From AP-15 sp963777435 (GTDB lineage Bacteria; Pseudomonadota; Alphaproteobacteria; ATCC43930; CGMCC-115725), in assembly GCA_963777435.1 (NCBI GenBank), contig CAVZQT010000003.1:1674001-1738000 (forward strand): a stretch of DNA of 64,000 bases, in the 5' to 3' direction. This document shows, one piece after another, positions 1 through 8,681 of this stretch; the first letter of the stretch is position 1; each line of letters begins with the position of its first letter. The notes under the pieces were generated by a model that saw only the letters and a program-made list of their open reading frames with translations, did no database searches and was not told the origin of the DNA. Made by a program: the position numbers and the translations under genes.

Positions 1-126
1 TTGTGCCGCTGGGCTTGCGCGGTAGCGCGGCGCGACTACGGCCGGTTTCTGCACGAACTCGCGGATTTTGTCCTCGACCGCGAGACGCCGGCGCCGCCGA
101 TGCCGCGCGTCACCGTGACCGATTAA
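1..126 (+). CDS. C-terminal end of an unidentified protein cut by the window edge
   Basis: The frame is open from base 1 and ends at a TAA at 124-126, giving the last 41 residues of a protein that begins outside the window. The tail is Arg/Cys-rich at first, then has an amphipathic stretch, and ends in VTVTD. The ferredoxin gene starts 11 bases after the stop on the same strand, so the two are probably co-transcribed and this protein may be the redox partner of that ferredoxin. That link is inference; 41 residues are not enough to name a family. Confidence 0.55.
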   Translation: MCRWACAVARRDYGRFLHELADFVLDRETPAPPMPRVTVTD

Positions 127-136
127 GGACAGCGGC

Positions 137-388
137 ATGGCGAGCCTCAAGATCGACCACGAGCGCTGCACCGAATGCCGGATGTGCTACATCGTCTGCC
201 GCGAGATCGATCTGAACGCGGTCTATGTCGCGCTCGAACCATTGCACCGCATCGAGATCGACATGGCGAAATGCACTTATCCCGGCTGCACCGCCTGCCT
301 GATGTATTGTCCGGCGGAGGGCTCGATCATCGAAGCCGAAACCGGGCGCTCGCTGGTCCCGCCTCCGCCCGAAGCCTGGCATAGCTGA
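137..388 (+). CDS. Small ferredoxin with two 4Fe-4S motifs
   Basis: An 83-residue iron-sulfur electron carrier. The first cluster motif is C11-x2-C14-x2-C17-x3-C21. The second is C46-x4-C51-x2-C54-x3-C58-P59, with two extra residues between its first two cysteines. The length fits a stand-alone 2[4Fe-4S] ferredoxin; there is no signal peptide, so it should act in the cytoplasm. It follows the truncated upstream gene by 11 bases and is probably part of the same operon. The natural partner, an oxidoreductase, cannot be identified because the upstream gene is cut off. The ATG is preceded by a weak AAGGA-type ribosome binding site. Confidence 0.85.
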   Translation: MASLKIDHERCTECRMCYIVCREIDLNAVYVALEPLHRIEIDMAKCTYPGCTACLMYCPAEGSIIEAETGRSLVPPPPEAWHS

Positions 389-495
389 CGATCGCGGCGG
401 CACGACGGCGGATGGCTTCGTCGCGCCTCTCTTCACAAGATCGCGGAGGCGCCAATCGAGCTTGATCTGGCGTTTCCCGGGGTGCCGAACAAAGA

Positions 496-1101
496 TCAGT
501 GGCTGGCGAGCATGTCCCATGGGGTTTTGCCTGCGGGCAATGGCGGGATGCGGAGCAGATCGGCCATCGCGTCGCCGGCCTCGTAGCGGCGGCACAGCTC
601 CTCCGGATCGTAGGTCACGCCGACCGGGTTCTCGGCAAAGGCGCGGCTTTGGAAATAGCCGTCGAGTTCGGCCGGCGTCGCGAAATTGTCGATCTGCAAT
701 TCAACGCGATTGTTGTCGGGATCGCGGTAATACATCGAGGTCGTGACGCCGTGATTGATTGGCCAGTGCGGGACGATCCCGGCCGCCTTCAGCCGGCGAT
801 AGGTCGACAACAGCTCGCCGAGATTGTTGTAGGCATAGGCGACATGGTCGGTCCCGACCGCATCGGGATCGCGCACCGGCAGGCCGGGAATGTTGATCAA
901 TGCCAGGCGATGGTGCTCGTCGTCGTACGACAAAAAGCACAGCCGCTCGTCGCGGAACACGACCCGTGCCGCGAGCACGGTCCGATACCACTCGGCCATT
1001 TTGTCGAACTGCCCGGTGCGCAATACGAAGTGGGCGAATTTGGCGGGGCTGATCGGCTGCGTCGCGGGGCTTAGCTGGCGCAGCGGGCTCATGTCGTTCA
1101 T
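496..1101 (-). CDS. VOC-superfamily protein, extradiol-dioxygenase-like
   Basis: A 201-residue single-gene VOC (glyoxalase/bleomycin resistance/dioxygenase) protein. The first beta-alpha-beta module starts at H24 (KFAHFVL). The second contains the GTDHVAYAY strand with another histidine, and the VELQI strand supplies a glutamate near residue 137. Together these give the H-H-E metal site of the type I extradiol dioxygenase-like branch. The C-terminal ~50 residues form an extension with the DPEELCRRYEAGD helix seen in catechol-dioxygenase-like relatives. The ATG at 1101 has a GGGAAG ribosome binding site. Substrate is unknown; the gene stands alone with opposite-strand neighbours. Confidence 0.8.
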   Translation of the reverse strand: MNDMSPLRQLSPATQPISPAKFAHFVLRTGQFDKMAEWYRTVLAARVVFRDERLCFLSYDDEHHRLALINIPGLPVRDPDAVGTDHVAYAYNNLGELLSTYRRLKAAGIVPHWPINHGVTTSMYYRDPDNNRVELQIDNFATPAELDGYFQSRAFAENPVGVTYDPEELCRRYEAGDAMADLLRIPPLPAGKTPWDMLASH

Positions 1102-1237
1102 CGCAATCTTCCCTGTTCTGTCATCGCAACTGACTCGGCCAACTGACTCGGCCCGAAATCACGCAAGTATAGCGCGATAGCTCGCCCCCAGTAACGCCAA
1201 TCGACATTGGTAAGCAATCTGCAGCAATTGCATGGGG

Positions 1238-3226
1238 CTAGCGGGGTGGCAGCATTTCCAGGACCTTGCGCGCCAAGAAATCGATCGTGAACGGCTTGGT
1301 AACGAGTTCGACGCCGCTATCCAAAGTGCCATTGTGAACGATCGCATTGCGGGTATAGCCGGTCGTGAACAGCACCTTGATGTCGGGGCGGCGGCGGCGG
1401 ACTTCATCGGCAAGCACGCGGCCGTTGACGCCCCCGGGCAAGCCGATATCGGTAAACAGCAAATCGATCCGCGGCTGTTTATCGAGGATCTGCAATGCCG
1501 AGGCGGCATCCTGGGCTTCGAGTGTCGTAAAACCGAGTTCGTCGAACACCCTGATGCTGTAATCGCGCACCAAATCATTGTCTTCGACCACCAGAACGAC
1601 TTCCTCGCGCCGGGCATGCGGCGCCGCATTTAGCACGGGGGCGGGGGCGGGGTTTTTAGCCGTACGATTATCGTAGCGGGGAAGATAAATTTTCACCACG
1701 GTGCCGTGGCCGGGCTCGCTGTAGATCTTTACATGGCCGCCCGATTGCTTGACAAAGCCGTAGATCATGCTGAGGCCGAGGCCGCTGCCTTCGCCGACGC
1801 GCTTTGTCGTGAAAAATGGCTCGAACGCCCGCGATACGGTGTGTGCCGACATACCGGTCCCGGTATCGCTGACCGCGAGCAGAACATATTGACCCGGCGT
1901 CAGCTCCTCATATTGCGCGGCATACACTTCGTCGATATGCGCGTTGCCGGTCTCGACCGTCAATTTGCCGCCACCGGGCATCGCGTCGCGCGCGTTGATC
2001 GCGAGGTTGAGGATGGCGCTTTCCAGCTGGTTCGGGTCGGCACTGACCCACCACAGCCCGGCGGTCCCGACTACCTCTACCGCGATCGCCTCTCCAAGCG
2101 CGCGGCGAAGCATCTCGGACATGCCGCTGATCAACTTATTGATATCGATCGGCTGCGGCGCCAAAGGCTGCTGACGTGAAAAGGCAAGCAGCCGGTGGGT
2201 AAGCGAGGCCGCCCGTTGCGCCGCGCGCAGGGTCGCAGCCGACAGGCGATCGAACTCGGCATGGCTGGGCGGGCCGCCGCGTTCGTAACTGCGGCGCAGC
2301 GAGTCGACGTTGCCGAGGATGACCGTCAGAAGATTGTTGAAGTCGTGCGCGATGCCGCCGGTCAATTGCCCGACCGCCTCCATCTTTTGCGCCTGGCGCA
2401 GTTGCTGCTCGAGGCGACGGCTCTCGGTGATGACGCGGGCAGTCACGACGAGGCGGCGCGGCTCGCCGGACCCTTCCGGCACCGGTGAGGCGATCGCCTC
2501 GACGATCGCGTCGCCCTGCATCCGTTCGTAGCGATAGGGCGCCCCGGATTGCAGGCAGGCGCTCAGGTGATAATTGACCTCGGCCGCGCTTTCCGAGCCG
2601 AACACCTCGTCCACCGTGTAGCCGATGACTTGATCGCGTGTCTTGCCATAGAGCTGCAAGGTCGCGGGATTGATTTCTTCATAGCGGAACTGGCCGTTCT
2701 CGACGGCGACCATGACGGCGTGACATTCGGAGGAGTGGTTGTAAAAGGTCCGGATATGGGCTTCGGCGCGCTGGCGCTGCGAGACATCGACAAAGCCGCA
2801 CACCGCTCCTTGCGCGACACCGTCCCGCACGATCGAGCGAACCGAATATTCGATCGCAACGCTGGTCCCGTCAAGGCGATGGCAATAATCGGTAGCGGCA
2901 TCGATCGAACCGCCGCAGCCGACCGCTTGCACGATCGCACAGTCCTGCGCCGCCGCGTGCGAGCCATCGGAGGCTGCGCGATGAAAGAGGTCGTGCAAAT
3001 TTCGCCCAAGCACATCCGCGGCACTCGGCAAATCCAGCAGGCGCACAAAAGCCGCGTTGCAGAAAACGGCCGTGCCGCGATCGTCGACATAACACAAGGG
3101 ATGGGGTGCGGCGTCGAGGATCACGCTCGGGTCTGGTGTAGTCACCAGCGACGAACTCTCACCGAGCGTGTCGGATGACCTCTCTTGTAGGATGACGGCT
3201 GACGCCTCGCTTAGGGTCTCGTTCAT
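1238..3226 (-). CDS. Hybrid sensor histidine kinase (PAS-PAS-HisKA-HATPase-REC)
   Basis: A 662-residue cytoplasmic hybrid kinase with no transmembrane segment. Two PAS domains occupy roughly residues 30-150 (starting VILDAAPHPLCYVD) and 155-275. The HisKA helix carries the phospho-accepting His in GGIAHDFNNLL near residue 300. The HATPase has the N box NLAINARDAMPGG, the G1 box DTGTGM and the G2 box GSGLGLSM. The C-terminal receiver domain contains VVEDND and the phospho-acceptor Asp in LLFTDIGLPG, with K in TKPF. The layout matches soluble PAS hybrid kinases that phosphorylate their own receiver or pass phosphate on through a phosphotransfer protein. No partner output regulator is adjacent. 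The signal sensed is unknown. Confidence 0.93.
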   Translation of the reverse strand: MNETLSEASAVILQERSSDTLGESSSLVTTPDPSVILDAAPHPLCYVDDRGTAVFCNAAFVRLLDLPSAADVLGRNLHDLFHRAASDGSHAAAQDCAIVQAVGCGGSIDAATDYCHRLDGTSVAIEYSVRSIVRDGVAQGAVCGFVDVSQRQRAEAHIRTFYNHSSECHAVMVAVENGQFRYEEINPATLQLYGKTRDQVIGYTVDEVFGSESAAEVNYHLSACLQSGAPYRYERMQGDAIVEAIASPVPEGSGEPRRLVVTARVITESRRLEQQLRQAQKMEAVGQLTGGIAHDFNNLLTVILGNVDSLRRSYERGGPPSHAEFDRLSAATLRAAQRAASLTHRLLAFSRQQPLAPQPIDINKLISGMSEMLRRALGEAIAVEVVGTAGLWWVSADPNQLESAILNLAINARDAMPGGGKLTVETGNAHIDEVYAAQYEELTPGQYVLLAVSDTGTGMSAHTVSRAFEPFFTTKRVGEGSGLGLSMIYGFVKQSGGHVKIYSEPGHGTVVKIYLPRYDNRTAKNPAPAPVLNAAPHARREEVVLVVEDNDLVRDYSIRVFDELGFTTLEAQDAASALQILDKQPRIDLLFTDIGLPGGVNGRVLADEVRRRRPDIKVLFTTGYTRNAIVHNGTLDSGVELVTKPFTIDFLARKVLEMLPPR

Positions 3227-3336
3227 CGATCGGCGTATCCTCGCGAGAGCATGAACGGCAAACCCCTATCTTTGACGCTCGTTGGCTGCGGATCAGGCCC
3301 CCGACGCGGATTCCGAATTTAACGCAGGGCTTTGCT

Positions 3337-4266
3337 TCAGGCGAGGGCTGGGGCCGCGCCGATGATCCAGGCGCGGGTCTCGGCGGCCGACCACCAGCTG
3401 ACGACGAGATGGGGGGCGATTGCGGCAATGCGGATCGCCTGCTCGGCTTCGCTCTCGATAAAATGGGTGCAGCCGCAGCGGGTCGCGGCCATCGCCTTGT
3501 AACACGCCACCGAGGCCAAATCCGCTGGCACCTCGTCCGGGCGGCACTCCAATTTCAACCCGTAAAACCCCCAGCGCGCAAGCCAAGCCTCGGTGTGCGG
3601 GCGGTCGATTTCCGGCCGGCCGGTGATGATGACGGCGCGCTCCGGCGCAAACCGCGGCAATACAGCAAAGGGCTCGAGCGCGTGACGCCGGCTGAGCGCC
3701 GCGGCGAGGTCGGCGTCGTAATCCGTCCGCGCGATGTCGGGGAGAAAGACGCCGTCGAGATCGAGCCCGAAAAACGGGCGCTCGGTCGAGCACTCGGGCG
3801 GCGCCCCGGTCCGACGTCGAGCCCGCGCCGCCGGGGTTGCTTCCCCGCGCTCCCACGGAAAGCGAAACAACTCGCGCATCGGATGCGAAAAATCCGGGAC
3901 ATAGCGCGTCGTCTCGGGATCGTGGAGGATCGTCAATGTCGTGCAGATGTGGCCCCAGCCGAGAACCGCGGCGCGGACCGCGGCCATGGTTGCCCCGGTC
4001 GAGCAGGCGTCGTCGATCAAGAGGATGCGGCTGGCATCGCAAGGCGGCGGTCCGATCCACCGGCTAATGCCGCTGCCGCGCTCCCAGCCGATCATCAATA
4101 ACGGCAGCCCCAGCATCGAGGCCGCCATCGTCGCCGGCACCAGACCGCCGCGCGCGATGCCCACGACCACTTCGGGCGCCCACAGCGCGACGCGATCGAG
4201 CATGGAGGCGACAAGCCGTTCAGCCTGATCGTAGGAGATGAATACCGGCAATCGGCCGGTCTCCAA
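3337..4266 (-). CDS. Phosphoribosyltransferase-HAD fusion protein
   Basis: The N-terminal half is a type I phosphoribosyltransferase-like domain with the PRPP loop ILLIDDACSTGATM. The C-terminal half is a HAD-like domain that starts FFGLDLDGVFLPD and has the helix IITGRPEIDRPHTEAWL. The two domains in one chain suggest combined handling of a phosphoribosylated or phosphorylated substrate, but which one is unknown. The start is uncertain: the frame is open to an ATG at 4443, but that would overlap the upstream binding-protein gene by 121 bases. I prefer a TTG at 4266 (next to GGAAGGGG). Only a few bases separate it from the upstream stop region, so translational coupling is likely. Confidence 0.7.
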   Translation of the reverse strand: METGRLPVFISYDQAERLVASMLDRVALWAPEVVVGIARGGLVPATMAASMLGLPLLMIGWERGSGISRWIGPPPCDASRILLIDDACSTGATMAAVRAAVLGWGHICTTLTILHDPETTRYVPDFSHPMRELFRFPWERGEATPAARARRRTGAPPECSTERPFFGLDLDGVFLPDIARTDYDADLAAALSRRHALEPFAVLPRFAPERAVIITGRPEIDRPHTEAWLARWGFYGLKLECRPDEVPADLASVACYKAMAATRCGCTHFIESEAEQAIRIAAIAPHLVVSWWSAAETRAWIIGAAPALA

Positions 4267-4322
4267 CCCCTTCCAGGGGCGTTTCGGTTCCCCGGTCAGC
4301 CCAGGCGGAACAGAAAGGCTCG

Positions 4323-5360
4323 TCAGCGTTTCGCCTCCATGCCGACGCGCTTGTCGACAAACCGCGTCGTATAGGCCTTGGCGAGGTCGATCCCCGGCTT
4401 GTAGACCCCAACCGCGACCATCGATTGGTAGAAGGCCTGCCACCGGGCGTCGGTCATCGCGCCGATGCCCAGGGTTTTGGCGTCGCCCGAATCAACGATA
4501 CCGCGAGCAATCATCGTTTTGCGTCCAAAATCGATCAAATCGGCCGGCATGTCGGGATTGGCCTTCATGATCAGCCGATTGGCCGGCGCCGGATCGCCGT
4601 AAAGATAAGAATACCAACCCTCGATCGAGGCATCGACAAAGCGCTGGACGAGGTCGGGCCGTTCGCGAATGAGCTTGGCTGATGTCGTGATGATATTCCC
4701 GTAACCCTTATAGCCGGCCTCGGACAATGGCAGCACCACCGGCTCGATCCCGGTCTTCTCCTGGATCAGAAACGGCTCGCTGCTGGCATAGCCCTGCTGG
4801 ATCGCCTTCGAGTCGGCAAGAAACGGCTGCAAATTGAAGGTGTAAGGCCGGATCTGGCTGTCGTCGTAACCATATTTGGCGGCAAGAAAGCGCCACCAGC
4901 TGAGCCGCGTATCGGCGCCGATCATGATCGGCTTGCCCTTTAATGCGGCGAAACTGTCGTTACCCTGGCCGGGATGGGCGATCAGCACAGCCAGGTCTTT
5001 TTGAAAAATCGCCGCAATCGCGAGAAAGGGCAGGTTTTCCTGCGCGAATTCGATCGCCCGGCCGCCGCCGAGATTAAAGTCGAGCCGGCCGGCGGCGAGC
5101 AACTGCATGTGATTGACCTGCGGCCCGCCCTGCTTGATCGTCACGTCGAGCCCGTGTTTGGCGTAGATCCCGGTCGCGAGCGCCTGGTAATAGCCGCCGT
5201 ATTCGGCCTCGGCCTTCCAGTCGAGACCAAAGCTGACGCGATCCTGCGCCCGCGCCAATACCGCGATGCAGACGCCGAGAACCAGGACGACGGCAAGGGC
5301 GATGACTTTGCTGCCGAGCGCAGCGGCAACGCGCATTCCGCCTTTCTCAAGCCGGAGCAT
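4323..5360 (-). CDS. ABC transporter substrate-binding protein, NMT1/THI5-like
   Basis: A 345-residue periplasmic binding protein. A signal peptide with a long hydrophobic core (VIALAVVLVLGVCIAVLA) ends near residue 38 at ARAQ. The mature protein begins with VSFGLDWKAEAEYGGYYQA and carries GIYAKHGLDVTIKQGG, both typical of the NMT1/SsuA/TauA family that delivers pyrimidine-like, sulfonate or similar solutes to an importer. No permease or ATPase gene is adjacent, so it is an orphan binding protein or works with a distant transporter. The ATG has a GAGGGAGGG ribosome binding site. The downstream PRT-HAD gene is probably in the same transcript, which hints at a nucleobase or nucleoside-type ligand (inference). 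Confidence 0.88.
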   Translation of the reverse strand: MLRLEKGGMRVAAALGSKVIALAVVLVLGVCIAVLARAQDRVSFGLDWKAEAEYGGYYQALATGIYAKHGLDVTIKQGGPQVNHMQLLAAGRLDFNLGGGRAIEFAQENLPFLAIAAIFQKDLAVLIAHPGQGNDSFAALKGKPIMIGADTRLSWWRFLAAKYGYDDSQIRPYTFNLQPFLADSKAIQQGYASSEPFLIQEKTGIEPVVLPLSEAGYKGYGNIITTSAKLIRERPDLVQRFVDASIEGWYSYLYGDPAPANRLIMKANPDMPADLIDFGRKTMIARGIVDSGDAKTLGIGAMTDARWQAFYQSMVAVGVYKPGIDLAKAYTTRFVDKRVGMEAKR

Positions 5361-5903
5361 GTTTCCCTCCCTCGCGGATTATCGCTGCAATCGGGTTCGC
5401 GGTCGAATGTTCTTCTTCACGGGAAACCTTGCCATCAGGCAGTCGCGGTTCCGCGGTTCGGCAGGCTTGGTAAGTTGCCGCTACTCGAACGGCAATACTC
5501 TTAGTGCATAAAACCCGACGCTTGGTAACGACAGGGCCATAGCCGCTTGCGACCCTTAGCTGCCGTGGAGGCTGCTCGAATTCTCCCCAAGGCGCCTGGC
5601 GCCAGCGACGCGAATGCCTCCCAGGAACAAACCCCGACGATCTTCGTGGGTGACGACGAGAGGCCGTTTCGTCGAGCCGCAAAGCCGGCGGGATCGGCGA
5701 GCCGGCAAAGGTGTGTCACTCGCGTCCGACCGGGCGACGTCAACCGCTCGGTTGGACCGACCGCTGTGGATCGCGCTACACGCGAATGATGGTTGTTCAA
5801 ACTCTTGAAAAGAAGAATACTAGCCCGGAAATCGACGGGAAAGTCTGGCAAATCTTCGGCAGCGCACCTGCCCCACACATCTACAAACTCAAGGAGACGT
5901 AAT
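5361..5903. other. Intergenic region, no supported gene
   Basis: Several overlapping open frames occur on both strands, but none shows a recognisable domain, signal peptide or good start site. The right-hand end turns AT-richer and must contain the promoter of the lectin gene, whose AAGGAGA ribosome binding site lies at 5891-5897. A short palindrome TTCAA-N4-TTGAA lies near 5798. Nothing else was seen. Confidence 0.5.
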
Positions 5904-6461
5904 ATGCGGGCATTGAAGGCGGCCGCGGTTGCCATTCTTATGAGCTGGTTGACCACAAGTCTAGGATCTCCCGTTACTCACGCTGCGGTGCTATCTGTTG
6001 GCCCCCTTGGCGTGTGCGGTGGCGCGCAGTTTCCTGGCGATACAGCAGGCCAAATCATGTGCCTCAGCAATAACAATAACTCTTTGTACGGGGGCTTCGC
6101 ATGCGCTGATGTGCAAAATGCGAGCCTGACCCCCGACACTCCAATCCAGGCGTACGATTGTCATGCGGGTCCAAACCAGCAATTCGAATTGGTGGGGTTC
6201 ACGATTTATGCGCTTGGTGGCCAAACTTGCGTTGCTGCTAGTAGTATTGTAGCTGGGAGTCCGGTCGTTTCAACTACATGCGCCCCGAAACCCCAACAGA
6301 CATGGTATTACTACAATGGCCAGGTTATAAGTCTAGCAGTACCATTAGGGAGCGCGGTGGGTGAGGAACTGTGCCTTGATGCGGGCAATGCGAACAACGG
6401 TTCACAGCTCGTAATTAATACCTGCAATGGTAGCCCGGGTCAGAACTGGCAGTTTAAGTGA
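5904..6461 (+). CDS. Secreted ricin-type beta-trefoil lectin domain protein
   Basis: A 185-residue exported protein. The signal peptide (MRALKAAAVAILMSW...) ends near residue 27 at THAA. The rest is one ricin B-type beta-trefoil with three QxW-type repeats, visible as QQFEL, QQTW and QNW, and paired cysteines (CVAAS, STTC, ELCLDAG, INTC). Such domains bind galactose-type or other sugars. There is no attached enzyme, so it is probably a free carbohydrate-binding protein. The ATG at 5904 was chosen because AAGGAGA lies 7 bases upstream and the signal peptide begins there. Codon use and base composition are clearly less GC-rich than the flanking genes, which suggests acquisition by transfer. Confidence 0.82.
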   Translation: MRALKAAAVAILMSWLTTSLGSPVTHAAVLSVGPLGVCGGAQFPGDTAGQIMCLSNNNNSLYGGFACADVQNASLTPDTPIQAYDCHAGPNQQFELVGFTIYALGGQTCVAASSIVAGSPVVSTTCAPKPQQTWYYYNGQVISLAVPLGSAVGEELCLDAGNANNGSQLVINTCNGSPGQNWQFK

Positions 6462-6831
6462 GCGTGCAGCCTGTGTGAGCCGCCGATGTAACCTCGCAAG
6501 CGTTAAGCGATGTTCGCCTCAGTCGCGGTTCGGGAACCCGCCGTTATTTAATTATCCCCTCTTCATAATGCACGCACCGTCGGGATAGAAGAAATCGGGC
6601 TGTTTTTAGTAAGGGCTTTTTCTAGAAAATCAGGCGTTCCAGCATTCCCGAACTATGCGCCTTCTACTCGTGTCCGCTTTCCACCCTGAACCAACTCACA
6701 GCACACGGGTACCAAGCGTCAAAATTTATCCACTAGCTTTATTAGTTTAACCATCAATATCGTAGCTCATTTCGCTCAATTTTGTATTATCGAAGCGACT
6801 ATCGGGTCTGTTCTGCCAGAGAAAACCGCCA
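6462..6831. other. AT-rich intergenic region without a visible gene
   Basis: 370 bases, noticeably AT-rich. No convincing coding frame, RNA gene or strong hairpin was seen. It must hold the lectin terminator and the promoter of the coiled-coil gene, but neither could be pinned down. Confidence 0.45.
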
Positions 6832-7311
6832 ATGGCTCAGTACGCCGCCAATGCCGCACTGGCATCCTTCCAGCGTAATTCAATCGGGTCGGCTGAGTCG
6901 GTTGGCGTGGCCGTCGCTGCATTGGTGCACGAGCGCGATGTTCTACTGCACTGCCTTGGCGACGCCGCGGAAAACTGCGCCAAATTGCGGCGTGAGCGTG
7001 ATCGGCTCAAGAGCCAATTGGCGGAACTCGAGAATACGATCACGACGCTGCGGTCTAAGGGGAAACGGCTGGTCGCCGACCGCGACAGATGGGAAGCGGC
7101 GGCGCGACAGCGTCAGAACGAAATCGCAGGAATGCGATCAGCCGGGCTCTCTGCCAACCGCGATAAATTCAGGCTGGCAAAAGCCGTCATCAGCAGGACG
7201 CTGCACCCGGATAACGCCGGAATTGGCGGCGAAATCGCAAGGACAGCCCGAGCCGAAATCTTCAAGGAGATTTGGCCGGAGATCGTCAAGATCGACCGCG
7301 GCGAGGCGTGA
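6832..7311 (+). CDS. Coiled-coil protein with a C-terminal J-domain-like HPD motif
   Basis: A 159-residue protein. Residues about 45-105 form a long charged coiled coil (RERDRLKSQLAELENT and onward). The last 45 residues resemble helices II and III of a J-domain: KFRLAKAVISRTL, then HPD at residues 125-127, then a helix ending EIFKEIWPEI. Alphaproteobacteria carry uncharacterised coiled-coil proteins with this type of C-terminus, but whether they stimulate DnaK is not established. No helix I equivalent is obvious, so this may be a structural relic rather than a working co-chaperone. Its neighbours give no functional clue. The convergent gene begins its 3' end 88 bases downstream, beyond a hairpin terminator. 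Confidence 0.72.
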   Translation: MAQYAANAALASFQRNSIGSAESVGVAVAALVHERDVLLHCLGDAAENCAKLRRERDRLKSQLAELENTITTLRSKGKRLVADRDRWEAAARQRQNEIAGMRSAGLSANRDKFRLAKAVISRTLHPDNAGIGGEIARTARAEIFKEIWPEIVKIDRGEA

Positions 7312-7328
7312 CCGGCCTCTTCCGCTTT

Positions 7329-7352
7329 CCCTCCCCCTGACGCGGGGGAGGG
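7329..7352. terminator. Bidirectional hairpin between convergent genes
   Basis: A perfect 9-bp stem, CCCTCCCCC against GGGGGAGGG, with a 6-base loop. It sits between the stop of the coiled-coil gene and the convergent CmcJ-like gene. No long T-run follows on either side, so this is a terminator-like structure rather than a classical intrinsic terminator. Confidence 0.6.
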
Positions 7353-7399
7353 CTTGGCTCGGGCCTCGGGGGCTAGGCGCGCCGCCTAGCAGAACGCCG

Positions 7400-8221
7400 T
7401 CAGGCGCCCGGCGGGAAGAACACCAGGGTGCGCACCTCGATGCTTTCGCGCGGCGGCGCATCGGGTGTCAGCGGGTTTTCGAACGAGGTGTGGAACGACA
7501 GCCGGGCGCGGCCGTCATTGGCGCTGTCATGCACCCGGATCAGGATCACCTCATCGGGCTGCTGCTCCGAGAAATAGTACCAGCGGTGCTTCGGATTGTA
7601 CTCGACGCGCGAGGTCTCGCCGCGCACATGCGAATAAACGAGATCGCTGGCGATCAGATCATCGTCGGTAAAGCTCCGCGCGTCGCACAAAGCGAGCGGT
7701 GAATCGAGCACCGGGCCGCGGATCGGACGCCACACATTGACGATGCCAAAGCGGTGCTTCAGCAATTCCTCGGCCTCGGCGCCCATATGGTCGCGCACCC
7801 GGCGCGGCGCCGAGTTGACGGTGTGGTCGTTGTGCACCTGCCGCGACGGCTTGGCCAAGCCCTCCCGCGTCGCGTTGCGCACATTGTGGTCAAAGACAAA
7901 GACGCGGCTGGCGCCCAGTTTGTCGCGCAATAGCTGCTGGACTTCGGGATAGTAGACGCTCTTGATCTCCTCGGGATTATAGAAATCGGCAACCGCGGTC
8001 GGCGCCTTGACCAGCTGAAAGCCGTTGCGGTCGAGCGTGAATTCGGACTCGCGGCCGCGTGCATCCTCAATTCTGACGTCGTGCGGATCGTCGATGCCGT
8101 TCGCGCGCGGCACGCCCGGCGGCGGCTCGATCCGGTAATACGCCGGCTTTTCGGCGCCGCGCTTCAGGTAATGGAGCGTCGAGGTCAGGGTTTTTGGTGC
8201 AACAGCGACATCCAACGGCAT
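7400..8221 (-). CDS. CmcJ/NvfI-family oxidoreductase
   Basis: A 273-residue cytoplasmic protein of the CmcJ/NvfI family, first named from cephamycin 7-alpha-methoxylation (CmcJ) and fungal meroterpenoid biosynthesis. Family features visible here are VFVFDHNVRNATREG, the VHNDHT histidine motif, the WRPIRGPVLDSPLALCDARS strand and the YYFSEQQPDEV segment near the C-terminus. Members are thought to be non-haem-iron-type oxygenases or methoxylation partners, but the bacterial ones are mostly uncharacterised. The ATG at 8221 has GGAGGAG nine bases upstream. No biosynthetic partners lie nearby, so the substrate cannot be guessed. Confidence 0.82.
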   Translation of the reverse strand: MPLDVAVAPKTLTSTLHYLKRGAEKPAYYRIEPPPGVPRANGIDDPHDVRIEDARGRESEFTLDRNGFQLVKAPTAVADFYNPEEIKSVYYPEVQQLLRDKLGASRVFVFDHNVRNATREGLAKPSRQVHNDHTVNSAPRRVRDHMGAEAEELLKHRFGIVNVWRPIRGPVLDSPLALCDARSFTDDDLIASDLVYSHVRGETSRVEYNPKHRWYYFSEQQPDEVILIRVHDSANDGRARLSFHTSFENPLTPDAPPRESIEVRTLVFFPPGA

Positions 8222-8681
8222 GATTTTACTCCTCCGATACTTCTTCTCACTCGCTGGCTACAGCCTCAGCGCGTCCTAATCCGACCCGCATCGAGACATC
8301 GCGACGCCCAACTACTCCACGTGATCGAGGCAGTGTCAATCGCGATCACCAGGCTGGCCAGTGGAGGAAGCCATTTGAAAATAAAATAGCTGTGAGTAGG
8401 TCTTCCATATTAGACCGGACACTCGTGCTTTCCCCCTGTTCGGGCTCAATGCGGAAGCAAAGCCGATACCCTCGAGAGGCGACCTAGCGAGGCACTCGGC
8501 GAGGCAGACGATGGTAGATTTTTCAATTGTGCGCTATCTCACACCGATCGACGAGCATACAGTGTTATGGTTAAGCGCGGCCGTCTTTTAACGGAACCGT
8601 GCGTTACACTAAATTGGAGGGAGGTAGAAAATAAGATCGCGGCGGAGAAATGCTGAGAAAAAATCCGTACCATTCAAGCTG
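8222..8681. other. Intergenic region with a strong Shine-Dalgarno but no ATG
   Basis: 460 bases between divergent genes. The only strong signal is GGAGGGAGG at 8616-8624, which sits 6 bases before ATA at 8631, in frame with the large downstream ORF. A separate ATG at 8650 opens only a 27-codon frame. No RNA gene or repeat was seen. Confidence 0.5.

Noticed and set aside
5501..5956. 151-codon minus-strand ORF between the binding protein and the lectin
   Set aside because: No domain, no ribosome binding site, and it overlaps the lectin's start and signal peptide on the other strand.
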